NCBI GenBank assembly: GCA_009760855.2
Contig: WPIO01000118.1
Span: forward strand, 374,001-438,000
Source: Cristatella mucedo
Taxonomy: Eukaryota > Bryozoa > Phylactolaemata > Cristatellidae
Length of the DNA stretch: 64,000 bases
Reading direction: 5' to 3'
Position 1 is the stretch's first letter. Each line of letters opens with the position of its first letter. Shown one piece after another: positions 1 to 11,200 of this stretch. The translations under genes were made by a program, and so were the position numbers. The notes below the pieces were generated by a model. That model was given only the letters and a program-made list of their open reading frames with translations. It was not told where the DNA came from and searched no databases.

Positions 1-1437
1 ACGAGGGGAAACGACTTTGGCCCGTGCTGCCAACCCAGCAATGGTGGTCGTGTCTTCTGCAGGCCTTATTGGCAGGAGTTTCAAAAGCACCTAGATAAAG
101 ATTTAGGTCTGTCAGCGCGTAATAAAAACGACCCTTTGCTTTTACTATTATTATTATTTCTACTTTGGGGGGAGGGTAGCTGACTTTGACGGGACAGCTG
201 TCTTCAAAGTAAGCACAGCCCGGCAGGCAATACTCACCCCGGCCTTTTAGGCTGGTGATGGCAACACGATGGCCGGCTGCCAAGTGATGATGTATTCAGG
301 TAGCCAGCCTGTGTGCATTCCTGTTTCTACCCGGGGAGAAGTGACTAGCGAACCAACTTAGTTGGTCATACTTCTGATCGCGAGGCAAGTTTCTGAAGAG
401 CCTGTCTGCCTTGGCCCTGCCCCATTCGTTATCTTGGACTGACAGCGCTGCCCTCGCCCCCTCGACAGGACTAAGTTTGCCGCCTTAAGAAACTAGTTGG
501 CTTGTTCATTACCGGTTGGTCAGTGCATCTGCCTAAGCATTCAGCAAAGCGCCGGTCAAAGTGCCAAATCCGATGGTGCTCTCGCGTCACATCGTAACAA
601 GTCGAGGCAGCAACAGTGTACGTGGCACGAAGCAAGCTCAAATCACATGGCAATAACAGTGTCCAACTTCATCAGTAATAATCAGGAAAGAGATCGGGGT
701 CGCAAATGGCTGTAGCAAACTGGCAGTGCTTACATAAATGTTTACCGAGAGCGAGCACAGCAGATCAGATAAAGTGGTGCTTATTAGCAGGTGGTACTTA
801 AGTAAAGGCAGCGTTTAGGTCAGGTTTGATTGATTTGTGGCGTTGACTTGGATTGATTAGGCATGCATGATAAAGTGATTGGAGGTATCCCATGGGAGCA
901 TAACGCCTACAGTAGTGTCATCCTCGATAACAAGCTCATTAGCTCATCATGATGAATGGGCATTCCAGAGCTGTGCCTGCTGATTCCTAGGCTGCTCGTG
1001 CATACGCAAGCAGACTGAGTTGATGCCGTGCACACACATGCACGGGCACACACGCACACGTGCCAGGTCAACATAAGTCAGATGTAAATGGTATTTCCTA
1101 ATTAAACGAAGTCCTCCAATGCAGTGCCTACAGGGGAGGGGGCCAGCTGCACGAGTCCTGCATAAACAAGCAGCCGCCAATGCGACCGATGTCGAAGGAT
1201 TAGCAAGATGAAGTTGCCGAAGCAGGTGAATTGACACAACTCTTGCTTCTGATTTCGGTGGTCAAGGGTTCAAAACAAGAGAACGCCGTGACGTTTTTTC
1301 TTTTTATTGAACCACGATATCCCCTTGCAGCATTAAGTGCCACATGATTCCGAGGGAAGATTCATCTGCACATTTACCGCAAACGAACCCTGCACACAAA
1401 GCCAAAACCGGTGACGAATGTGGCGCATCGGAGGGAA
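1..1437. other. No gene recognised
   Basis: Mixed-composition DNA downstream of ABHD2 exon 7, presumably within its next intron. Short frames on both strands look random. I looked for the GGHLG exon of ABHD2 here and in 1438-4960 and did not find it. Confidence 0.5.
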
Positions 1438-1568
<131 letters not shown>

Positions 1569-1574
1569 CTAACT

Positions 1575-1649
1575 ATATATATAATTCATTTATACAGCGC
1601 CCCAAGAGAACTTAATCTCTATTCAGGCGCTTCACATATGCCTCGAGCC

Positions 1650-1652
<3 letters not shown>
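1575..1652 (-). mobile_element. SINE-2 tail between two (GA)n arrays
   Basis: Plus strand reads CAGCGCCCCAAGAGAACTTA, the inverted SINE-2 tail, followed by CATATGCCTCGAGCCCACGA. It is truncated where the second GA array begins. Confidence 0.6.

Positions 1653-1726
<74 letters not shown>
1653..1726. repeat. (GA)n microsatellite
   Basis: About 74 bases of pure GA following the SINE-2 tail fragment. Confidence 0.95.
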
Positions 1727-1729
<3 letters not shown>

Positions 1730-1873
1730 CTGGTGACCACAGCAGTGGCGGCAACAACAACCCCGGAGCAAGTTTAACTGTGATTAAGGATGTTGCCTGG
1801 CAGCAGTGGTTGCTACCAATTGCTTGCAGTCATACGACGTGCCGAGACAAGAGAGCCGACTGGCAATCTACTG

Positions 1874-2062
1874 GTGAGCCGTGATGGCACACTAGGTAAG
1901 GAGGTTGCTTTCACGACCTCGGCCCCGAGGTCGTGGGTTCGATTCCTGCGGTGGGCGATTCTTCATCACCACTACAAGTGGTGGTGATAGCCGTAAAGGC
2001 TCTTCTGTCGCTATACAAAGAGGCTGTTTAATCAGCTAGGATTTATTTATTTATTTATTTAT
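1874..2062 (+). mobile_element. SINE-1 (tRNA-derived) with ATTT tail
   Basis: tRNA-like head with A box TGGCACACTAGG (about 1883) and B box GGTTCGATTCC (about 1936). The body is GGTGGTGATAGCCGTAAAGG..CTTCTGTCGCTATACAAA and the tail an ATTT repeat. It matches the other SINE-1 copies at 25543 and 39994. Confidence 0.8.
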
Positions 2063-2248
2063 CTCAGCCAAAAGCTCAGCATCAGCTGTTGATTGGATGG
2101 CCTTGGGAAAGGAGATAAAGGGAGCATGCCCATTCAGCATTTTTGCCAGCGACATGTGTGCCTGTGGAACTGAGACGTTGATATGGTAAGTCGACCAGAG
2201 GCAGGTAAGAATGGGCACTATGAACTAAGCTTGAGCATTGGTCTAGGA

Positions 2249-2325
2249 CAGTGGTTCTCAACTTTCCTAATGCCGCGACCCTTTAATACAGTTCCTCATG
2301 TTGTGGCGACTTCAACCATAAAATT
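2249..2325 (+). mobile_element. SPIN-like hAT transposon, left-end fragment
   Basis: 77 bases beginning CAGTGGTTCTCAACTTTCCT and containing GCCGCGACCCTTTAATACAG and TTCCTCATGTTGTGG. They resemble the left terminus of SPIN hAT elements as I remember it, with only a few differences. The right end, transposase and target duplication are not seen. After AAAATTA the sequence changes to degraded LINE-A. SPIN elements are known for recent horizontal transfer among tetrapods and some invertebrates. Confidence 0.7.
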
Positions 2326-2329
2326 AATG

Positions 2330-3460
2330 CGTGCGAAATGTGGCACGAAAGCCTAGATTGTATTTGGCAATTACATCGGCAAGAGGGAGAGGGAATGTAA
2401 ACTGCAAAAAGAAGTGAACCTAAGAAGGGCAACCCTTATTTTAAAGGCTCCTTGAGTTACTGTTGCCCGTTGTCATCAATGTTTGAAATCTGCTGCGATA
2501 CGACATAAACCACTGCAGTGCAGTGTCAGTCATGACCTGAGACGGTGTGTGCCCAAGAAGGACTTGTTGATGAATAATACTAAGGGCTGCCTAAAGAACT
2601 AGCAGAGTGACTCGACTTAAGTTAGCATTCCTTATAAACAAGCAAGTCCTTATAAACTTGCAACACTGCTGTATTTGTGGAGTGATTTGGACTAAAACCT
2701 GATTCAAGCTTAATTTGAAGTTTTGATACAAGAGTACAGATGGTCTGCCAGTACTTGTTCCATCGTCTTTGACAGGAATGGCAACAAAGACAGGGTAGAA
2801 GCCTAACAGCAGCTTCTTTGAGGGTTATTTGAATGAATAAATAAATTGAACAGCTCATTTGTATAGTGGCAGAAGAGCCTAAACGGCTATCGGCACCACT
2901 TCCAGTTAGCAATAAAGAATCGCCCATAGCAAGATTCGAACCTACGACCTCGGTCATTAAGAGCAAGCACCTTACCTCATTGGCTATCAAGCCCAGTTCT
3001 ACAGATAAAACGTGAGACTGACATATTTATTATGTTAACTATCCAGGGCAGCAGCTAATCAATGAATCTCAGAAGCAGAGCAGTGGGTTTAGGGTCTGAA
3101 AGCTAGTACACTTTTTTGGCTGGGAGATGAACTTCAAGATGAGGTCACTAGTGGCAAACATTGATTTTGAGCCAGGAACAGGGGCTGAACAGTTCGGTGG
3201 GGATTTTAGCTTGAGGACGGACTCCCTGATCTTATCTATCTTGCAGACGGGAAAACTAAAGAATGATAAGCTAGATCGCCGCAAGGATCACTAGGAAGGT
3301 GCTGGTGAGGCAGCAGTTAAGGAGATGGTTGATGATCGATTAAATCATTTTTGGATTATGCATCCGCGACTGACTTTAAGACCAGCAAGAATTGATGAAT
3401 TCAAATCGGCCACTATAGCTCCATAGTTAGGTCGTCATCCAGTTCAGCGGCTTCAATTAC
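2330..3460 (-). mobile_element. LINE-A copy 2, degraded, split by a SINE-1
   Basis: On the minus strand, fragments match LINE-A upstream of and around motif A (SGFSPNHST, ISESVLKLKSPPNCSAPVPG, STINHLLNRSQVS). The copy carries many stops and frameshifts. A SINE-1 copy interrupts it at about 2838-3000. Its high-coordinate flank is diffuse. Confidence 0.65.
2838..3000 (-). mobile_element. SINE-1 inside LINE-A
   Basis: Minus strand: GATTCGAACCTACGACCTCG is the inverted B-box region (about 2933-2955), with the body AGAGCCTAAACGGCTATCGG beside it. It interrupts LINE-A coding sequence on both sides. Confidence 0.7.
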
Positions 3461-3954
3461 TGCGAAAGCCATCTTTCACATCAGCAAGTTTTAGTAATCA
3501 AACAGGGGGTTAGGATCACGCAAAATAGCTGCTCGTCGTCCAGCCAATCACAAGGTCCCGTATCAACAATGCTGTTAAGCCGAAAATCCACAGAGTAAGT
3601 CATGTTTCCAATATTGCTTTCTAAGGTTAGTGCTAAGGTTAGTGTAGAAAACTAAATCAAAGTTCCGAACGAATTATTCTGACATCTTTGGTGCATACTC
3701 AGAAATCAACGTTTAGATGTGGCTATGTCCGGATGCTAATGAGCTCTTGTCATCATTTATAAATTAAGGTTTGTATTTATCAAAAAACAAATTTTATAAA
3801 GGAATTACTTCAGGTGCATTGATGTGCATGTCCAAATGATAGATTATGCTAACCATCATCAGCATAGACATGGTACTGAATATTGTATGGCCAAGCAATT
3901 TTTTCTAAGAGGTGCATTTGAAATAGAGATCTGAAGCACAGAACCAAATTCCAG

Positions 3955-4690
3955 AGAACATTATTATCAGCATATCTCCTATTGAATCTGCCCAAAATCT
4001 AGGTGTCCTGTTCCAAAATTTTTTTTCATTAGACGACCACATCAGTTCTACAGTCAAGCTTACCTTCTTTCAGCTGCACAACAATTCGGGCTTGCTAAAA
4101 TTCGGGCTTGCTTAGACAGTGATATCCGGCATGTGCAGTCAGGTGCTTACAGTAGGTGAAAAACTCTGCAGCTAGGCTTGTCTGTCGCGAGTTTTGCAGT
4201 CGCCACTTCACACCACTTCTCTCGACCTGAAGTGGCTCTCAATCAAACAGCGTATAGACCTCAAGGTTCGGTCACTTACTTTTAGGTCCCGTAATTCTCT
4301 GGTTCCAGCCTAACTATCGGAACTACTCCCCTACCAGGCCATGAATCGTACAACCTGCTGTTCTGACTCAAATTATTTAGCCATACCTTGTACAAACCTC
4401 AAAACCTTTGGAGACTGTGTCTTTAGTTCGTATGCTCTCAAAGCCTGGAACTCACTACAAACGCACGTCTCAACGTCCCTTAACATGACGACTTTAAAAA
4501 GAAGCTTAAAGCACACCTGTTTATGACAGCATTTAGTGAATCTTTGCGATTCGTCCTTCGTGTGCATATGTATGCTTACATTGTGCCTGCTGCTTGTTAC
4601 CACCAATCATTCGGTAATGCTTCTTATCTGTAAAGTGCCTAGTATGAGATTCAGTTCTCTGAGGAGGTTATACAAATGTATCATGCAGCA
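3955..4690 (+). mobile_element. LINE-A fragment (3' half)
   Basis: Matches LINE-A from the SASISPVASARNLGV region through the C-terminal WNSLP module to the 3' end motif AAAGTGCCTAG..GAGATT near 4640-4665. There are numerous indels and the ATT tail is lost. Confidence 0.7.
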
Positions 4691-4849
4691 GCAGCTGCAG
4701 CACTTTAGCGGGTTCTGCTATGCCAGGAATTGGCAGAGGACTCACTTGAATGCCAAAGTGTATAATCCAAGTTTTTGCGGCAGGATGCCGGCCAAATCGG
4801 CAGTTGACTGTGGAAAGCGGCACACTCAAGTTTGAACAAAATACTAAGC

Positions 4850-4945
4850 CATAACAATAATATAATAATAATGCACTTTATATGGTACGCTCAGAGATCT
4901 CAATCTTTTTCCAGGCGCTTTACATTTGCTGCAACGGAAAGCCAT
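4850..4945 (-). mobile_element. LINE-A 3' tail fragment
   Basis: Reads, on the minus strand, the terminal GCGCC..GAGATT hairpin region followed by an ATT-type tail (AATAATAT... on the plus strand). It lies within ABHD2's intron, about 20 bases past the exon 7 donor. Confidence 0.6.
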
Positions 4946-4967
4946 GACGTGTCCTTTGGAAACTCAC

Positions 4968-5052
4968 CAGCATAGCTACGAGGCGTCTCTAAGACGTAGT
5001 CAGGAACCAGCGGATCATCTTCAGCATTTATTAGTAGCACAGGAATGTTAAT
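4968..5052 (-). CDS. ABHD2: ABHD2 exon 7 (catalytic aspartate)
   Basis: 85 nt, acceptor TTTGTAG, donor GCTG|GTGAGT. It encodes INIPVLLINAEDDPLVPD and ETPRSYAG, corresponding to the human segment VPLMLVNAADDPLV that holds the acid of the catalytic triad. It leaves in phase 1. A LINE-A 3' tail (4850-4945) begins about 20 bases past the donor. The following exon should begin with the GGHLG histidine strand and was not found in this window. Confidence 0.9.
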
Positions 5053-5865
5053 CTACAAATCAGAATAAGGCATAGTTATGCACAGCCGGGAACAGCTCAA
5101 GTAGTCATTACGGTCAGCCACACGTGCAAGACAGTACCAAGGTTGGCCTAGAGAACCCTAACTAGCAGAGAACGTTATACTTTTGCAATACATGCTTCTC
5201 AAGCTTGCTTTCTACTCTAGGAAGTAAAGAAAATATGAAATTTGCTGAAGCATCAGTCACTCAAACATCTGCCGACTTCAGCTGTAGGCAGTACAGCTAC
5301 AATTAGTCGTATTACAAGGAGCTGCAATTAAAAGGCTCATTTGAACACTAAGGTGAGAAAACACTTCTGCTCACATGTGGCAAAAATGCCAGGGCCAAGT
5401 TCAGCCTTGGATTTTAAAGGCAAGCACCAGAAGCTGGCCAGACAGCTAAGGAATAGTGCGTAGATATATTTTGTTTTACATTCACTATGAAATATGTTGC
5501 CATCTCTCTGATCGGCTTCGATTCGTGCCGTGTCTTTAGAAAAATGGAGACTCAATAATACTTTGAAGATGTGCTGCCGATACCTGATATTCTCATCAAT
5601 GCTCTAGCGGCTCATTCCTGAACACGAGCCATCATTTCCAAAGTACCTACATTTTAGGCCTCAGGCAGCTCCAAACTTAGCTTTATGCTGCAATGTTAGA
5701 CACAGGCCGTGCCTAGCAGCTAGGTGCTCACAATTCACAACCATGCAAGACTTAGCGCAGCGAACCGGTAATCGCACTTCATGAACCAGGTCGAAGGTTC
5801 GTATCCTGCAGGCAATCCTCAGTTGCATACTGCAAGTGCGGTGATAACCACAAAGGCTTTTCTCC

Positions 5866-5934
<69 letters not shown>

Positions 5935-8223
5935 CTCACGCACACACACACACACACAATAAGTGCATATCTGCTGCTCTTGTTGGGCCCAGGGCTAAGG
6001 TGCTTGCCTAGGTCGTACCAATCGATCCTAGCAAAGGCTAAGTCTAGCTTCTATAGAAACATTGTTGAATCACAGATGCACAATCCAAAAATGCTGATGT
6101 CGACAATAAACCATCTCCTCAACCGTTCCCAGGTTAGCTCCTTACCTGATGATCCTTGTGATGATCTAGCCGATCGCTTCTCTCGATTCTTTGTGCAGCA
6201 GATAGACAAAATCAGGGAATCCATCCCTGCGATGACAACCTTCCCACTAGAATGCTGTTCCTCGGTTCCTGGCTGCGCCTCAATGTATGCATTTAAACAG
6301 GTCACTAGTGATGTAGTCCTAAAGCTCGTATCTCAATCAAAGAAGACAACAAGTCCACTGGACCCTATTCCCACTGTCCTGCTCCTACGTTGCATTGATC
6401 TGCTGCTGCCATGCATAACCAACATCATTAATATGTCATTAGCCTCAGGTCAGGTCCCAGCACCTTTCAAAAAAGCTGTAGTCAGGCCACTTCTCAAGAA
6501 AGCTACACTAGACCAAGAGAACTTAAGCAACTACCGCCCAGTCTCCCTTCTACCATTCCTATCAAAGACACTGGAACGGGTCGTGGCAGACCAGCTGAAC
6601 TCGTATATCGAAACCTCACACCTTGCTAGTAAGTTCCAGTCTGGCTTTAGAGCTAATCACTCCACAAAGTCAGCATTGCTTCGGGTATACAACGACCTAC
6701 TTAGGAATGCAGACATGGGTAGAGTGTCTCTTCTTGTTTTGCTCGATCTTTCGGCAGCTTTTGATACCATCGATCACAAAGTACTTCTAGAGCGCCTCTC
6801 ATCTCGCCTGGGCATCACTGGCACTGCTCTGCAGTGGTTCAGGTCCTATCTCAGTGGGAGACTCCAGAGTATTGACGTGAATGGACAAAGATCATCTAAA
6901 GTACCTCTGAAATATGGAGTACCTCAGGGCTCAGTGCTAGGTCCGGTTCTTTTCACGGTTTATACTCTGCCTCTTGCTGATGTGATTGCCAAGCACAATC
7001 TAGGCTTTCACTTCTATGCGGATGACACTCAGTTGTACCTTTGCTTTGATCCCTCCCAGCCTTCGAGCACCTCAAATTCTCTCAACTCACTTGCTGCATG
7101 CATTGATGACATCCGATCATGGATGGCAGCACATTTTCTAAAACTAAACGATGATAAAACTAACTTACTAGTTATGGGCAAACCTAGTGTTATTCAGAAA
7201 TTGGAAAGGCTGACTTTCAAAATTGGCTCTGCCAGCATATCTCCAGTTGCATCAGCTCGAAATCTAGGTGTCATATTCCAAAGCGACCTCTCGTTAGACG
7301 ACCACATCAGCTCCACAGTCAAATCAGCCTATTTTCAGCTTCATAACATTGCTAAAATTAGGGCTTGTTTAGATAAGGATACCACGTCCAAGTTGGTCCA
7401 TGCATTCGTGACATCTCGTCTCGACTTCTGCAACTCACTGCTTACAGGCCTACCAGCATGTGCGATCAGACGATTGCAGCTGGTGCAAAACTCTGCAGCT
7501 AGGCTTGTCTGTCGTGAGCGTCGCAGTTGCCACATTACTCCACTTCTCGCCGACCTGCACTGGCTACCAGTCAAGCAACGGATTGACTTCAAGGTTTTGT
7601 CGCTCACTTTTAGGTCTCTTCATTCTATGGCTCCAGCCTACTTTTCAGATATACTACCCCATCAGGCAAAGCATCGTACCACTCGCTTTTTGGAATCCAA
7701 CAGTCTAGAAATACCTCGTACAAACCTTAAATCCTTTGGAGACCGTCCATTTAGCTCGTATGCTCCCACAGCCTGGAACTCCCTCCCGACCTGCATCAGA
7801 ACATCCCCTGACCTGACCACATTTAAAAGAAACTTAAAAACACCTATTTAGGATAGCATTTAGTGGGTCCCTGTGAATCGTCCTTGATGTGCTTATGCAT
7901 GCTGACACTGTGCATGCTGCCACTAACCACATTTGCATGCTGACCCAGTGCATGTAACCCCTAACCATGTTATTCATTTTGTTTGTTTTTCAAGCATGAT
8001 TTTACTTACTATTCTATTGCGTATCACTTTGCAGCAAATGTAAAGCGCCTAGAAAGAGATTAAGTTCTCTGAGGGCGCTTTATCAAGTGCAATATTATTA
8101 TTATTATTATTATTAGGATCACTGAGGTCGTGGGCTCTAGCCACGTGGCAAATATAAAGCACCTGGATATAGATCGTTCTCTTAAGGCGTAATACATATG
8201 CATTATATTATTATTACATGCAT

Positions 8224-8266
<43 letters not shown>

Positions 8267-11200
8267 GGCTGTTGAATGAATACTCATTTTTTTAAATGCG
8301 CAGCAGCATATTCAGTGCAATAGAAAAGAGCTCTGCTCATTTAATATAATCTTCTGGCTCATTTAAGGTCAATAATTCGCTAGCCACCCCGAATGTAAAT
8401 CAGCATAGCTGTGACTCTGAATTAAATCGTTTGGCTACACCGGACAAACTTTAAATCCTTTGGATACCGTTTCTTTAGTTCGAATGCACACAAAGCCCAG
8501 AACTCACTCCCGACAGACATCAAGACAACCCCTGACTTGACGATAATTAAAAAGAAGCTAAAACGTACCTGTTTCTCACAAAATTTGCTGGGTCCTTGTG
8601 ATTCATCCTTTGTGTGCTTATGCATGATGACACTATGAACTATGAACTATGAACGCTATTAATAACCACACTTACATATTGACGCCGTGCATGGCACCTC
8701 TAAACATATCATGCTTGTCGATATTCTGCATGCTACCACTAACCATTTGATCATGCTTCCTTTACAGCATTTGTAAAGTGCCTAGAAAGAGATTAAGTTC
8801 TCAGAAGCCCTTATAAAAATATACTACTATTATTATTATTCCTCAATCGGGCATCCCTGGTTTGGCCCAGGAGTGTGCTACTCACCTTGAACGACCAAGG
8901 TCGCAAGCTCGAGCCCTGAGGCATATGTAAAGTGCCTTAATAGAGATTAAGTTCTCTTTGGGTGCTATACATGAATTATCCATTTTATATGAAGTTGATT
9001 AGCAAGCCTGTGAAAGGAAGGAGCATAAGCACCCACCGGAGATACAAATCACTGGATACAAACTTTCCATTAAAAATCGAGCCCCGTGCAGCCCTTCGGA
9101 GGCCTGCTCCTCTACTGCTATCTAAATGAGGCTGCTGAACCAGCAGGCATTTAGTTTTTACTTTTACTTCTGTCAAGATGCTCAATATCTGGAACAAGGC
9201 AGGCTAACGTCGAAAGGGTAGAAATGCAGGAAATGGCACATGAGCAATAACTGCTAACAGCAGCTCACACAGCCATACGGGTCATGTAACTGCACAGCAT
9301 GGCATTACAGCATAGGATATCGTCAGCCCAGGGATGTTCAATGGCACCACCATAAGCATATAACTGCTTTTTAGTAGATGCTGGTGGCTGGTGCATCGTG
9401 CGACAAATTAACTTGAGCTAAGGGTGATGGAAAGCATGCTTGTTGCCTCCAACCGAGAATAATCTATCAATCATGTTTGAGGTTCACATGTATACTACAC
9501 TCCTAGGCAACCGGTGGCCTGAGGACATGCCGTGGAGACAAGATAAAGCTGCCTATGGTTGGCCTTAGCGCTTAATAATGTTTCTTCATCGTGACAAGGT
9601 CAACTAACTGGCCTACATTAATTTGGAATGCACAATGTTGGTGATTAATATACTCTTGAATCAACCGAAACCAACCACAGCCAACCTATGGCAACTCCAG
9701 TCCCATATTGTACTATAGGGGAAACTAAGAATGACCACCAACCAGGAGTAGTAACAATGCTGAGCTGAAGACTCACACAGAAGCAGCTTGAGCAGGCGAG
9801 CTCACTTGCAATGTATTTCTGGATAACCACTTCAGAGACTAGATACGCAAGATGCACAGATAAACGCATGAATTCCCATCAGTGATTGGCTGCTGGTTGC
9901 AAATACTGAAATTGTTTTCGCAGGAGATCAGAAACTTGACGGAGTTAGCTCCACAACACTACGCTTCAAACAGCCGGTCCAAACCGCCTGTTTTCTGTCC
10001 GGTTTAGTCCTGGGCTACAAGATAAGGCATTTAAAAACCCAAGCATTTGAAGAGCCGGTTTTCCATCAGTTTTCTGACAAACTTCACCCATGAGTTACCG
10101 GTCCAACATATCTTATCTCCCACGTCTTTAGTTACCGTCCTTCGAAGGGTTGTATACCAATAATCGAGCTCAACTTGTCACATTACAAAGACTGGCTGTA
10201 TGCCTCAATAAAAGCAGCAGCACTGCCATTGATATATCTATGAAAGCCACCTTATGCCGTTTCTTTCAATGCAAGGATGGTAGACTCGGAGACACTTCTA
10301 ACTGGTCGTACAATCTTACATTCCATCCACTGAGGCCAAGAAGTAGAACCACGCTGTAATCTATCAGAACAGATGACCTCTAAGAGTTGTTGACATGGGC
10401 CACAGCAAAGACAACAAAGGAAAACTGATAGGCTGACAATGGACACCTTAGGTAGCCTTTAAAAAGCACGCAGATTTTACTGATGTCCAGCTGACCATTG
10501 GTGGAAAGCAGCTCCTATACCATATCCCTAAGTGACAGCAGAGGCCAGGGTGAAGACCTGCTGGCCGATTAAGAAAGGCAACTGCTCTTATATAATATAA
10601 TTCATTTATATAGCGCCCCAAGAGAACTTAATCTCTATTCAGGTGCTTCACATATGCCTCGGGGCTCGAGCCCATGACCTCAGTCAGACCTTGGTCGGGG
10701 CGAGCACCTTAACTGCTAGACCAAACCCGCTCTTGCCATTCCTTAGCCAACCGTCGATGGCTCCGAAAGAACAAACAGATTAGCTATAGATTTCGGCTCT
10801 TTCATTATTGCAAGGCGCAGCCTCGATTGCCATTTTTCGACAAATCTGCACAGCCGATAGTCTAATACAGCACATCCCGGTTATCTAGCAAGGTGAACTG
10901 TGGTTCCTTGATCCGTCAACTGAGACAAGTCACAATGCCACAAATGCAAATTTAAGCAGCAATCCGTGAATTAATTGGAATAAGCAGGGTAAAACAGAAC
11001 TCGAGCATATTTGGCGAAGTAAATCGGCACTTACATTGCCCATATAGTTGGACGAACTGCACCAGTCATAAAACTTATTAAGGTCAGAGAATCCGGCCAT
11101 TTTCCTGCAAGAAAGGTATCGACCGTGAGCTTTGCAAACAGAGATGGTGAGTAGACCTAATTCAAAAATAATACATGCAATACACAATACATGCTGGGTG

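Noticed and set aside
181-300. Minus-strand mini-exon near 250-290 (HRVAITSLKGR with a GTGAGT donor)
   Set aside because: Only about 40 bases, no match to ABHD2, and no partner exon.
1090-1170. Minus-strand exon-like stretch after TTATGCAG ending in a stop, as the missing ABHD2 last exon
   Set aside because: Encodes no GGHLG motif and does not resemble the ABHD2 C-terminus.
1874-2062. A functional tRNA gene
   Set aside because: A and B boxes are present but the cloverleaf is not complete and the same sequence recurs with a SINE body and tail.
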